Of a stretch of DNA of 64,000 bases, positions 41,700 through 50,054 are shown piece by piece (within the stretch, counting starts at the first letter, position 1; every line of letters starts with the position of its first letter). The notes under the pieces were generated by a model. That model saw only the letters and a list, made by a program, of their open reading frames with translations, made no database searches and was not told the DNA's origin. This DNA is from Arthrobacter sp. UNC362MFTsu5.1 (GTDB lineage Bacteria; Actinomycetota; Actinomycetes; Actinomycetales; Micrococcaceae): positions 62,001 through 126,000 of the forward strand of contig NZ_JMLE01000014.1 in the NCBI RefSeq assembly GCF_000685965.1. Direction: 5' to 3'. The position numbers and the translations under genes are program-made.

Positions 41700-43385
41700 T
41701 TAGAGGCCGAGTTCGTTGAGGACGGGCAGCTTTTCGCGCACCCAGGCCCGGGCTTCGGTGGCACTCGGTGCGGACAGCGCCAGTTTGGCCAGGTCCTGCG
41801 CTTCGGCCAGTGTGACGGTCTTGAGCACGGCGGCCACAGCCGCCAGCGAGCGTGCGGTCATGGACAGTGTGGTGACACCCAGTCCCGTCAGCACGACGGC
41901 GAGGGCGGGATCCGCTGCCGCTTCGCCGCAGACGCCCACGGGTTTGTTGTGGCCCTCGGCGCGCGAGCCTTCCACAGTGAGGCCAACAAGGCGCAGCACG
42001 GCGGGCTGCCAGGGGGTGTTCAGCGCGGCCAGCGGGCCGAGCTGCCGGTCGGCGGCCATGGCGTACTGCGTGAGGTCGTTGGTGCCGAGGCTGGCGAAGC
42101 CCACCTCGCGCAGGATGGATTCGGCGGTCAGGGCGGCCGAGGGGACCTCCACCATTACGCCGGGGGTCTTGATCCCGGCGTCGGCGCACATGGAGGCGAA
42201 GCGCGCGGCTTCTTCCGCCGTGGAGATCATCGGGGCCATGACCCACACGTCCGCCTCGGACTGCTTCTCGGCCAGCGCGATGGCTTCCAGCTGACGGTCC
42301 AGGACGCCGGGCGTGGTGAAGTCCGTGCGGTAGCCGCGGACGCCCAGGGCGGGGTTGGGCTCAGTGGAGTCGGTCAGGAAGGGCAGCGGCTTGTCGGCGC
42401 CGGCATCGAGCGTCCGCAGCACAACCTTCTTGCCCGGGAAGGCATCGAAGACGCTCTTGTAGGCCGCGGCCTGCTCTTCCACGGAGGGCTCGGTGTCCCG
42501 TTCCAGGAAGCAGAATTCGGTGCGGAAGAGCCCTACGCCCTGCGCGCCGAGTTTGGCTGCCGCTTCGGCATCCTTGCCGCCGCCGACGTTGGCGAGGAGG
42601 GGCACCAGGTGCCCGTCCGCCGTCGCGCCCGTTCCGCTGAATTCGGCGAGCAGGGAAGCTGTGGCCGCCCAGGCTTCTGCTGCGGCACGCAGGGAATCGT
42701 CGGGCTCGGCCGTGATGGTTCCGGCCGCGCCGTCCACATAGACCTCCATTCCGTCCGGGAGCTGGTCCACACCGACTGCCGCCACAACGGCCGGCAGGCC
42801 AAGGGAGCGGGCGATGATGGCCGTGTGGGACTGGGGTCCGCCGCCCGCCGTGACGAGAGCCAGGACCTTGTTCGGGTCCAGGGTGGCGGTGTCGGCCGGC
42901 GCCAGGTCTTCGGCCACCAGGACGAACGGCGTGTTGGAGGCGGGGATGCCGGGTGCGGGGACGCCGCGCAGCTCGGCGACGATCCGGGCGCGCACGTCCA
43001 GGACGTCGGTGGCGCGCTCGGCCATGTAGCCGCCCAGGTTGTGGAGCATTTCAGAAACGGAGGAGCCGGACTCCCAGATGGCGCGCTCACTCGAGACGCC
43101 GCGGGCAACCAGTTTGGCCGCGCCCTTGATCAGCATGGTGTCCTTGGCCATCAGTGCCGTGGCCTCCAGGACGGCCTTGCCGTCGCCCGTGGCGTGGGCG
43201 GCGCGTGCCTTCAGCTCGTCATGCACGGCCTGCGATGCCGTCTTGAGGGCGGCAGTGGCGTCCTCGGCCGTGACTCCGGCGGGCAGTTGCTCGCCCGCCG
43301 GCGGTTCACTGATGGGCTTGGGCATTTGGCGGATGGTGCCGATGATGCGGCCGGGGCTGACGCCTACTCCTGGGAAGTTCTGCAC
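41700..43385 (-). CDS. ptsI: PEP-dependent PTS enzyme I
   Basis: 561 residues, normal length. GGGPQSHTAIIARSLGLP has the phosphohistidine His187; LFRTEFCFLER, VVLRTLDAGADKPL and IGTNDL-like FASLGTNDLTQYAMA are PEP-binding signatures. It autophosphorylates from PEP and passes the phosphate to HPr. GTG start with GAGGA upstream. Divergent from the TetR-mtlA-mtlD genes. Confidence 0.96.
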   Translation of the reverse strand: MQNFPGVGVSPGRIIGTIRQMPKPISEPPAGEQLPAGVTAEDATAALKTASQAVHDELKARAAHATGDGKAVLEATALMAKDTMLIKGAAKLVARGVSSERAIWESGSSVSEMLHNLGGYMAERATDVLDVRARIVAELRGVPAPGIPASNTPFVLVAEDLAPADTATLDPNKVLALVTAGGGPQSHTAIIARSLGLPAVVAAVGVDQLPDGMEVYVDGAAGTITAEPDDSLRAAAEAWAATASLLAEFSGTGATADGHLVPLLANVGGGKDAEAAAKLGAQGVGLFRTEFCFLERDTEPSVEEQAAAYKSVFDAFPGKKVVLRTLDAGADKPLPFLTDSTEPNPALGVRGYRTDFTTPGVLDRQLEAIALAEKQSEADVWVMAPMISTAEEAARFASMCADAGIKTPGVMVEVPSAALTAESILREVGFASLGTNDLTQYAMAADRQLGPLAALNTPWQPAVLRLVGLTVEGSRAEGHNKPVGVCGEAAADPALAVVLTGLGVTTLSMTARSLAAVAAVLKTVTLAEAQDLAKLALSAPSATEARAWVREKLPVLNELGL

Positions 43386-43501
43386 TGAAGGTCCTCATTC
43401 TCTGCCGGTAAGCAGGCCCCGCCGTTCGTCTGCCCGGGCGGTTGCCCGGACCGTCGCAACGGCTACGTCCGACGGCGTTTGCGGTGCCTGAAAAAATTGT
43501 A

Positions 43502-43517
43502 TGTGATGCACTTCATA
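43502..43517. promoter_or_regulatory. Weak CRP/GlxR-like site
   Basis: TGTGA-N6-TCATA resembles the CRP consensus TGTGA-N6-TCACA with one or two mismatches and lies in the divergent ptsI/TetR promoter next to the palindrome at 43516. Confidence 0.25.
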
Positions 43518-43530
43518 TAGCGTTGCTATA
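43516..43530. promoter_or_regulatory. Candidate TetR operator of the PTS/mannitol locus
   Basis: TATAGC-GTT-GCTATA, a perfect 6-3-6 palindrome 6 bp before the TAGGGT -10 box of the TetR gene and within the divergent ptsI promoter region. Confidence 0.6.
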
Positions 43531-43535
43531 GGTGC

Positions 43536-43541
43536 TAGGGT
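43536..43541 (+). promoter_or_regulatory. -10 box of a probable leaderless promoter
   Basis: TAGGGT, then 7 nt, then ATG 43549. Confidence 0.5.
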
Positions 43542-43548
43542 AGCGGTT

Positions 43549-44274
43549 ATGAGTTTCGATGGCCAGCTTCCGCCCAAAGTTCGGCTGCTGCGTGCGGCCG
43601 CCGAGCTGCTGGCCAAATCGGCGGGCGCGGCCGTTTCAACCCGCCAGATCACGCAGCTGGCAGGAGTCTCGGCGCCGACGCTCTACCACCACTTCGGTGA
43701 CAAGGAAGGGCTGTTTGACGCCGTCGTCGCGGCGGGGTTCGAAGAGTACGTGGCCGGTGAACGCGATTTCGCGCCGTCCGGCCAGCCGCTGGAAGATATC
43801 CGGCGGATGTGGGACAACCATGTCCAGTTCGGGCTGAACCAGCCGGAACTCTACCTGGTCATGTTTGGCAACATTCGCCCTGAGAGCCGTCCGGCCATCG
43901 TCGCCGATGCCGAGGCCCTCATGGAGGAAATGCTGAACAAGGCTGCGGTGGCGGGGCAGCTGAACGTCCAGCCGCGTGAGGCGGCCAGGAGCATCCTGGC
44001 GGCGAACGTGGGCGTGACGCTCATGCTGATCGCGGAGCCTGCCGCGGACCGGAACCTTGAACTATCCACCATGACCCGGGACGCCATGATTTTTGCGGTG
44101 TCCGCGGAACAGGCCAGCGGCACCCCGGAAGACTCCGGAAAGTCGTCGGTCGTGGTGGCAGCAATCGCCCTGAACGCCGCGCTCCAGGCGTCGCACTCGG
44201 ACCAGCTCTCCAGCTCGGAACTCAAGCTCTTTCTCGAATGGCTCCACCGGATCTCCACCAGTTCCTCCAGCTAA
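43549..44274 (+). CDS. TetR-family regulator of the PTS/mannitol locus
   Basis: 241 residues. HTH: LLRAAAELLAKSAGAAVSTR, then QLAGVSAPTLYHHFGDKEGL, a classic TetR DNA-binding domain. The C-terminal domain is a typical TetR_C-like ligand pocket. It sits between the divergent ptsI-ptsH genes and mtlA, 58 bp before the latter, so it probably controls both. The perfect palindrome at 43516-43530 is the likely site. Use of a TetR protein for mannitol, rather than MtlR or DeoR types, is worth noting. Confidence 0.9.
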   Translation: MSFDGQLPPKVRLLRAAAELLAKSAGAAVSTRQITQLAGVSAPTLYHHFGDKEGLFDAVVAAGFEEYVAGERDFAPSGQPLEDIRRMWDNHVQFGLNQPELYLVMFGNIRPESRPAIVADAEALMEEMLNKAAVAGQLNVQPREAARSILAANVGVTLMLIAEPAADRNLELSTMTRDAMIFAVSAEQASGTPEDSGKSSVVVAAIALNAALQASHSDQLSSSELKLFLEWLHRISTSSSS

Positions 44275-44332
44275 GTCGTCGAAAATATCGGACCATCCTG
44301 CGGTGCAGCAGGAATCACGGTTAGGAAATCAC

Positions 44333-46294
44333 ATGGCAACAGAGACAGTTGCAAAACCCCGCACCAGCCTGCGGGTTGGCGTCCAGAAATTCGGGACGTT
44401 CCTGTCCGGAATGATCATGCCGAACATCGGCGCCTTCATCGCCTGGGGCATCGTCACGGCCTTCTTCATTCCGGCCGGCTTCACTCCCAATGAAGAACTG
44501 GCCAAGCTCGTCGGGCCAATGATCACCTTCCTCCTGCCGCTCCTGATCGGCTACACCGGCGGACGGATGGTCCACGGCGTGCGTGGCGGCGTCGTCGGCG
44601 CGGCCGCAACCATGGGCGTGATTGTCGGTACGGACATCCCCATGTTCATCGGCGCCATGATCATGGGACCGCTGACCGCCTGGATCATGAAGAAGCTGGA
44701 CAAGGTCTGGGAAGGCCGGGTCAAGCCGGGCTTCGAGATGCTGATTGACAACTTCACTGCCGGCATCGTGGCCGCCCTCATGGCCATCTTCGGCATGCTG
44801 GTGATCGGCCCGGTGGTGAAGACTTTCAGCAACGGCGCCAGTGCCGTCGTCGAATGGCTCGTCACCAACGGCCTGTTGCCGTTCACCAGCATCTTCATCG
44901 AACCCGCCAAGGTGCTGTTCCTGAACAACGCCGTCAACCACGGGATCCTGACACCCCTCGGCACGGAACAGGCCCTGCAAAACGGCAAGTCCATCCTGTT
45001 CCTGCTCGAAGCCAACCCCGGCCCCGGCGTGGGCATCCTGCTGGCCTACATGATTTTCGGCAAGGGCCTGGCCAAGGCGTCAGCCCCCGGTGCTGCCCTG
45101 ATCCAGTTCGTCGGCGGTATCCACGAAATCTACTTCCCGTTCGTGCTGATGAAGCCCATCATCATCCTCGCCGCAATCGGCGGCGGCATGACCGGCATTT
45201 TCACCCTGGTGCTCACCGGCGCCGGCCTGCGCTCCCCGGCAGCCCCGGGCAGCATCATCGCCGTCTTCGCCGCGACCGCCAGCGACAGCTACTTCGGGGT
45301 GGCACTGTCCGTGCTGCTCGCCGCCACGGTGTCCTTCCTGATCGCCTCGGTGATCCTGAAGTCCAGCAAGACCCCCGTGGGTGAAACCGAGGAGGACAGC
45401 CTCAGCGCCGCCACCTCCCGGATGGAAGCCATGAAGGGCAAGAAGAGCTCCGTCTCCTCCACCCTGACCGGCGCGGGAGCAACCACCGCCGTTATGGCAG
45501 GTCCCATCAAGAACATTGTGTTTGCCTGCGACGCCGGCATGGGCTCCAGCGCCATGGGCGCCTCGGTGCTGCGGAACAAGATCAAGGCGGCCGGCTTCCC
45601 CGACGTCAAGGTCACCAACTCCGCCATCGCCAACCTGAGCGACACCTACGATGTTGTGATCACGCACCAGGACCTGACCGAACGGGCCAAGCCCGCCACG
45701 GCCAGTGCCGTACACGTGTCCGTCGACAACTTCATGAACAGCCCGCGGTATGACGAGATCGTGGAGCTGGTCAAGAGCAGCAACACCGAAAGGTCGGCTG
45801 CCCCTGCCGCCGCTGCTGCCGCCCCGGCAACTGCTGAGGCCGCACCTGAGGCCGCACCGCCGTCGGACATCCTGGTGGCAGACAGCGTGATCCTCAACGG
45901 CACGGCCACCACCCGTGACGGCGCCATCGACGAAGCGGGCAGGCTCCTGCTGAACCGCGGCGCCGTGGACAGCGGCTACATCGATGCCATGCACGAACGC
46001 GAGGAATCCGTGTCCACCTACATGGGCAGCTTCCTGGCCATTCCGCACGGCACCAACGCCGCCAAGGACCACATCATGAAATCCGCTGTGTCCGTGATCC
46101 GTTACCCGAACGGCATCGACTGGAACGGCAAGGAGGTCAAGTTCGTAGTGGGCGTCGCCGGCATCAACAACGAGCACCTGCAGATCCTGTCCTCCATCGC
46201 CAAGGTCTTCACCAACAAGGCCCAGGTGGCCCAGCTTGAGGCGGCCACCACGGTGGACGAAGTGCTGGAACTCTTCGGAAAGGTCAACGCATAG
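44333..46294 (+). CDS. mtlA: PTS mannitol transporter EIICBA
   Basis: 653 residues with all three domains: EIIC (about residues 1-345; [50 protein letters not shown]), EIIB (Cys399 in [19 protein letters not shown]) and EIIA (His572 in [16 protein letters not shown]) after an Ala/Pro linker. It imports and phosphorylates mannitol to mannitol-1-phosphate. ATG 44333 has TAGGAAA upstream. The stop overlaps the mtlD GTG by one base. Confidence 0.95.
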   Translation: MATETVAKPRTSLRVGVQKFGTFLSGMIMPNIGAFIAWGIVTAFFIPAGFTPNEELAKLVGPMITFLLPLLIGYTGGRMVHGVRGGVVGAAATMGVIVGTDIPMFIGAMIMGPLTAWIMKKLDKVWEGRVKPGFEMLIDNFTAGIVAALMAIFGMLVIGPVVKTFSNGASAVVEWLVTNGLLPFTSIFIEPAKVLFLNNAVNHGILTPLGTEQALQNGKSILFLLEANPGPGVGILLAYMIFGKGLAKASAPGAALIQFVGGIHEIYFPFVLMKPIIILAAIGGGMTGIFTLVLTGAGLRSPAAPGSIIAVFAATASDSYFGVALSVLLAATVSFLIASVILKSSKTPVGETEEDSLSAATSRMEAMKGKKSSVSSTLTGAGATTAVMAGPIKNIVFACDAGMGSSAMGASVLRNKIKAAGFPDVKVTNSAIANLSDTYDVVITHQDLTERAKPATASAVHVSVDNFMNSPRYDEIVELVKSSNTERSAAPAAAAAAPATAEAAPEAAPPSDILVADSVILNGTATTRDGAIDEAGRLLLNRGAVDSGYIDAMHEREESVSTYMGSFLAIPHGTNAAKDHIMKSAVSVIRYPNGIDWNGKEVKFVVGVAGINNEHLQILSSIAKVFTNKAQVAQLEAATTVDEVLELFGKVNA

Positions 46295-47448
46295 TGAAGG
46301 CAGTTCATTTTGGGGCCGGGAACATCGGCCGGGGCTTCGTGGGGCTGCTGCTGCACCAGGCAGGCTACGAGCTCGTGTTCGCCGACGTCGCGGAGGAACT
46401 GATCTCGCAGCTCGCCGCCGCGGACAGCTATGACGTCCACGAAGTGGGGGAGAACCCCACTGTCCGTACCGTGGACAACTTTCGGGCGCTCAACTCCGGA
46501 ACCCAGGAGGCGGACGTCGTGGCGGAAATCGCGACGGCGGACGTGGTCACCACCGCGGTGGGGCCGCACATCCTGAAGTTCGTGGCGCCGGTGATCGCCA
46601 AGGGCATTGCTGCCAGGGCGGCGGGGCTGGCTCCGCTGCAGGTGATGGCGTGCGAGAACGCGATCAATGCCACCGACATCCTGCGGGACGAAGTGGCGGC
46701 TCAGTGGGACGCCGCCGCGGGACCGCTCGAGGCCGCGGCCGTGTTTGCCAACACGGCCGTTGACCGGATCGTCCCCAACCAGGAGCCGGGCAACGGCCTG
46801 GATGTCACGGTGGAGACGTTCTACGAGTGGGTCATCGACCGCACGCCCTTCGGGGACAATGCGCCGGTCATTCCGGGTGCCACGTTTGTGGACAACCTGG
46901 AGCCGTACATCGAGCGGAAGCTGTTCACCGTGAACACCGGCCACGCCTCGGCCGCCTACTTCGGGTTCGAGGCTGGGCTCGGCAAGATCTCCGAGGCCAT
47001 GGCGGACCAGGATGTCGCCGCCGATGTGCGTGCCGTCCTGGACGAGACCAAGGAGCTGCTGATCCACAAGCACGGCTTTAACCGCGAGGAGCAGGAAGCC
47101 TACGTCGAGAAGATCCTGGGCCGCTTCACCAACCCGCACCTGCCGGATACCGTGAACCGGGTGGGGCGGGCGCCGCTGCGCAAGCTCAGCCGGCACGAGC
47201 GGTTCATCGGCCCGGCGGCGGAGCTGGCCGAACGCGGAATCGTGCCCGAGGCGCTGCTGGGAGCCATTGCGGCGGCCCTGCGCTTCAACGACCCCGCGGA
47301 CGCCGAAGCAGCCGAGCTGGCGCAGATCGTGGCATCGTCCACGGCTGCGGAGGCCACGGAAAAGGTGACCGGCCTGACCGCCGAGCACCCGCTCTTCGCG
47401 GCTGTGGAGGCACTGGTGGAAGAAGTCAAAGCGGAGGCCAAGGTCTAG
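46294..47448 (+). CDS. mtlD: Mannitol-1-phosphate 5-dehydrogenase
   Basis: 384 residues. The NAD-binding N-terminus is [32 protein letters not shown] and [11 protein letters not shown] are conserved; [17 protein letters not shown] contains the catalytic lysine/His region of polyol-specific long-chain dehydrogenases. It converts mannitol-1-phosphate to fructose-6-phosphate. GTG start overlapping the mtlA TAG shows translational coupling. Confidence 0.95.
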   Translation: MKAVHFGAGNIGRGFVGLLLHQAGYELVFADVAEELISQLAAADSYDVHEVGENPTVRTVDNFRALNSGTQEADVVAEIATADVVTTAVGPHILKFVAPVIAKGIAARAAGLAPLQVMACENAINATDILRDEVAAQWDAAAGPLEAAAVFANTAVDRIVPNQEPGNGLDVTVETFYEWVIDRTPFGDNAPVIPGATFVDNLEPYIERKLFTVNTGHASAAYFGFEAGLGKISEAMADQDVAADVRAVLDETKELLIHKHGFNREEQEAYVEKILGRFTNPHLPDTVNRVGRAPLRKLSRHERFIGPAAELAERGIVPEALLGAIAAALRFNDPADAEAAELAQIVASSTAAEATEKVTGLTAEHPLFAAVEALVEEVKAEAKV

Positions 47449-47470
47449 CGCGCACTTCCCAGAGCCCGAC

Positions 47471-47631
47471 GCTCTCTCACTTTCCGTCGGTTTTTCGGCG
47501 ACCCTCTCTCAGATCCGGTCCGGTTTACGCAGGCGCTCTCTCACCCCAGTTCATCAGGTGAGAGAGCGTTTGTGGTTTCCGCGCGAAAGGTGAGAGAGCG
47601 TTGGGGATTTGGGGACAGGAAGTGAGAGAGC
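47471..47631. repeat. Dyad-symmetric array: three GCTCTCTCAC and three inverted GTGAGAGAGC units, 32-bp phasing
   Basis: Units at 47471-47480, 47503-47512 (CCTCTCTCAG variant) and 47535-47544 face units at 47558-47567, 47590-47599 and 47622-47631. All steps within each half are exactly 32 bp and every left-right pair is centred on 47551. The right units extend to GTGAGAGAGCGTT. The innermost pair extends to a 12-bp stem with an 11-nt loop, which could end mtlD transcription. The array fills the mtlD-GNAT gap. Confidence 0.85.
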
Positions 47632-47654
47632 GTTGGCTGTGGCAGGCTGGGCTG

Positions 47655-48185
47655 GTGACTTCAGCGCAACATGACCCGTCCGCCCTGCTCACCCTCGACG
47701 TGGACGGCGGGACCTTCCGCCTCCGCCACGCCACCCGGGCCGACCTTCCCGACATCCTGGACCTCCTGGCCGACGACCAGCTGGGTGCAACGCGCGAGGA
47801 CAGTTCGGAAATGGCGCCGTACGAGCGTGCCTTCGAGGCGATCGACGGCGATCCGGCCCACCTTCTCGTCGTCGGCGAGCTCCTGGAGACGGGGGAGTCG
47901 GGGGAACCGGCCGGGGCGGTTGTCGCCACGTTCCAGCTGAGCTTCATCCCGGGCCTCTCCCGCCGCGGCGCCTGGCGCAGCCAGCTCGAAGCCGTCCGGG
48001 TGTCGGCGCGGCTGCGTGGCCTCGGGATCGGAGCGGCCATGGTGCAGTGGGCCGCGGAGGAGTCCCGCCGCCGGGGTTGCGCCCTGATGCAGCTCACCAC
48101 CGACAAGTCACGCAAGGACGCCCACCGCTTCTACGAACGCCTGGGCTTTGCGGCCAGCCACGAGGGCATGAAACTCACCCTCTAA
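47655..48185 (+). CDS. GNAT-family N-acetyltransferase
   Basis: 176 residues. FRLRHATRADLPDILDLLADD is a common GNAT start; QLEAVRVSARLRGLGIGAAM is the acetyl-CoA loop (R-G-L-G-I-G); DAHRFYERLGFAASHEGMK is the C-terminal motif B. GTG 47655 is taken as start; no clear RBS is seen. The repeat array ends 24 bp upstream and so overlaps its promoter region. Substrate unknown. Confidence 0.87.
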   Translation: MTSAQHDPSALLTLDVDGGTFRLRHATRADLPDILDLLADDQLGATREDSSEMAPYERAFEAIDGDPAHLLVVGELLETGESGEPAGAVVATFQLSFIPGLSRRGAWRSQLEAVRVSARLRGLGIGAAMVQWAAEESRRRGCALMQLTTDKSRKDAHRFYERLGFAASHEGMKLTL

Positions 48186-48203
48186 TCCCGTGAGCCCGAC
48201 TTC

Positions 48204-48233
48204 TTGACTATTAGGCGCCCTAACTATTAGGCT
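48204..48233 (+). promoter_or_regulatory. Promoter of the MarR gene
   Basis: TTGACT (48204-48209), 18 nt, TAGGCT (48228-48233), then 8 nt to ATG 48242. Both operator palindromes overlap it. Confidence 0.55.
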
Positions 48234-48239
48234 ACCTAA
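48211..48239. promoter_or_regulatory. Tandem MarR operators
   Basis: TTAGG-CGC-CCTAA (48211-48223) and TTAGG-CTA-CCTAA (48227-48239) are two perfect 5-3-5 palindromes 16 bp apart, covering the spacer and -10 region directly before the MarR start codon. Confidence 0.75.
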
Positions 48240-48241
48240 CT

Positions 48242-48691
48242 ATGAGTGATGTTGAACTACCGCCGGCCTCCCTGCAGAACCTCGCCCAGGACTTCCGCGA
48301 GGCCCTCAGGCACAGCGTCTACCTGGTCCGCCGCCTCGATAACGAGGGTGAACTCAGCGCCGCACAGCTCAGCACGCTGAAGATGCTGCTTCACGACGGC
48401 GTCCGCGTGGGTGAGATTGCCCGGAACCTTGGCGTCAAGGTGCCCAGCGCCACCGAGCAGATCATCAAGCTGGAAAAAGCAGACCTTGTGCGGCGCGATC
48501 CCGACCCCGACGACTCCCGCGCCGTGCGCGTTGTGCTGACGGCGGAAGGCCGGGCCGCCGTCGACTCCGCAAACGAGCGGCGCAATGCCGTGATGGCGAA
48601 AATCCTGGTGGCCCTCAGCGACAGCGAACGTCAGGCACTGGCCGCGGCACTGCCGGTGATCGAAAAAATCAACAGCACCGTTCAGAACTAG
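48242..48691 (+). CDS. MarR-family transcriptional regulator
   Basis: 149 residues, winged HTH: LSAAQLSTLKMLLHDGVRVG, then EIARNLGVKVPSATEQIIKL, and the wing RRDPDPDDSRAVRVVLT, which contains the D-x-R/D-S-R signature of MarR. It is 25 bp upstream of an MFS exporter, and two palindromes overlap its own promoter. An autorepressed drug-efflux operon is the natural reading. Confidence 0.93.
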   Translation: MSDVELPPASLQNLAQDFREALRHSVYLVRRLDNEGELSAAQLSTLKMLLHDGVRVGEIARNLGVKVPSATEQIIKLEKADLVRRDPDPDDSRAVRVVLTAEGRAAVDSANERRNAVMAKILVALSDSERQALAAALPVIEKINSTVQN

Positions 48692-48716
48692 AATCCCAGA
48701 CTTAGGAGAACCCTTC

Positions 48717-49943
48717 ATGGAAGGCCAGCTCGCCGCCACGCGGCCGGCAGTGGAAGAAACCCTCGAGGCTGAAAAGGCCTCCCTGATCAAGCAGCCAAAG
48801 GCGGTATGGGCCACGGCGCTCGCTGCCGTGTTCGCCTTCATGGGCATCGGCCTGGTGGATCCGATTCTCCCGGCGATCGCCAAGAACCTGGACGCCACGC
48901 CCAGCCAGGTCTCGCTCCTGTTCACGAGCTATTTCCTGGTTACTGCCCTGGCCATGCTGATCACCGGCTTTGTGTCCTCCCGGATCGGCGGCAAGAAGAG
49001 CCTGCTCATCGGCCTCGCCGTGATCGTGGTCTTCGCCTCCCTGTCCGGACTGTCCGGCAGCGTGGGTGAACTGATCGGCTTCCGCGCTGGCTGGGGCCTG
49101 GGCAACGCGCTGTTCGTGGCCACGGCGCTCGCCGTCATTGTGGGCGTCGCGAGCGGCGGCGCGGGGACGGCCATCATCCTCTACGAGGCGGCACTGGGGT
49201 TGGGCATCTCCCTCGGCCCGCTGCTCGGCGCCCTGCTGGGCGGCTGGCAATGGCGTGCCCCGTTCTTCGGGACCGCGGTGCTCATGGCCGCAGCCTTCAT
49301 CGCGCTCATCGCCCTGCTGCCCAAAACCCCGCTCCCGGAGCGGAAGGTCCGGCTCCGCGACCCGCTGCTGGCCCTGGGCCACAAGGGACTGCGCACGACG
49401 GCGGCCAGCGGCCTGTTCTACAACTACGGCTTCTTCACCATCCTGGCTTTCACGCCGTTCATCCTCGGCATGGACGCCTACGGAATCGGCGGGGTGTTCT
49501 TCGGCTGGGGTGTGGCCGTCGCGGTGTTCTCCGTCTTTGTGGCCCCCGTCCTGCAGAACCGTTTCGGGGCCACAAAGGTGCTGATGGGCACCCTGGCCGT
49601 TCTCATGCTTGACCTGGCCGGGCTGGGGCTGGCAGCCGGGCACTCGGTGCCTGCCGTCGTCGTCCTGGTGGTTGTTTCCGGGGCGCTGCTGGGCATCAAC
49701 AACACTGTCTACACGGAACTGGCCATGGGCGTTTCGGATTCACCGCGGCCGGTGGCGTCTGCCGGGTACAACTTCGTGCGCTGGATGGGCGGCGCCCTGG
49801 CACCCTTCGCCGCGGCCCAGCTAGGTGAGCACTTCGGCCCGCAGGTTCCGTTCTTCGCCGGGGCGCTGGCCATGGTGGCGGCCATCGCCGTTGCCTTCGG
49901 CGGGCGGCGATACCTGGCAGCCCACGAACCCCACGTGGTCTAA
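48717..49943 (+). CDS. MFS efflux transporter under MarR control
   Basis: 408 residues with about 12 TMs. The DHA1-like loop motif is VSSRIGGKKSLL between TM2 and TM3, and GAALGLGISLGPLLGALLGG-like motif C (ALGLGISLGPLLGALLGG) in TM5 marks an antiporter. Operon with marR and preceded by an RBS-like GGAG. It is likely a drug or metabolite exporter. Motif C is characteristic of antiporters, supporting efflux rather than uptake. Confidence 0.9.
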   Translation: MEGQLAATRPAVEETLEAEKASLIKQPKAVWATALAAVFAFMGIGLVDPILPAIAKNLDATPSQVSLLFTSYFLVTALAMLITGFVSSRIGGKKSLLIGLAVIVVFASLSGLSGSVGELIGFRAGWGLGNALFVATALAVIVGVASGGAGTAIILYEAALGLGISLGPLLGALLGGWQWRAPFFGTAVLMAAAFIALIALLPKTPLPERKVRLRDPLLALGHKGLRTTAASGLFYNYGFFTILAFTPFILGMDAYGIGGVFFGWGVAVAVFSVFVAPVLQNRFGATKVLMGTLAVLMLDLAGLGLAAGHSVPAVVVLVVVSGALLGINNTVYTELAMGVSDSPRPVASAGYNFVRWMGGALAPFAAAQLGEHFGPQVPFFAGALAMVAAIAVAFGGRRYLAAHEPHVV

Positions 49944-49986
49944 GGCGGACCCCCGGAGACAGTCCCGGAGAAGGTCCCGGAGATGA

Positions 49987-50021
49987 ATAAGGCCCATGCT
50001 CGCGAAGAGCATGGGCCTTAT
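49987..50021. terminator. Bidirectional terminator hairpin
   Basis: ATAAGGCCCATGCTC (49987-50001), loop GCGAA, perfect 15-bp complement (50007-50021), between two convergent transporter genes. A/T-rich ends on both sides fit termination in both directions. Confidence 0.8.
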
Positions 50022-50054
50022 CTGTCCGCTCGCGCGGGGTGCTGAGAGCGTCGG

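Noticed and set aside
47471..47631. CRISPR array
   Set aside because: Repeats are only 10-13 bp and the two halves are inverted; no cas genes.
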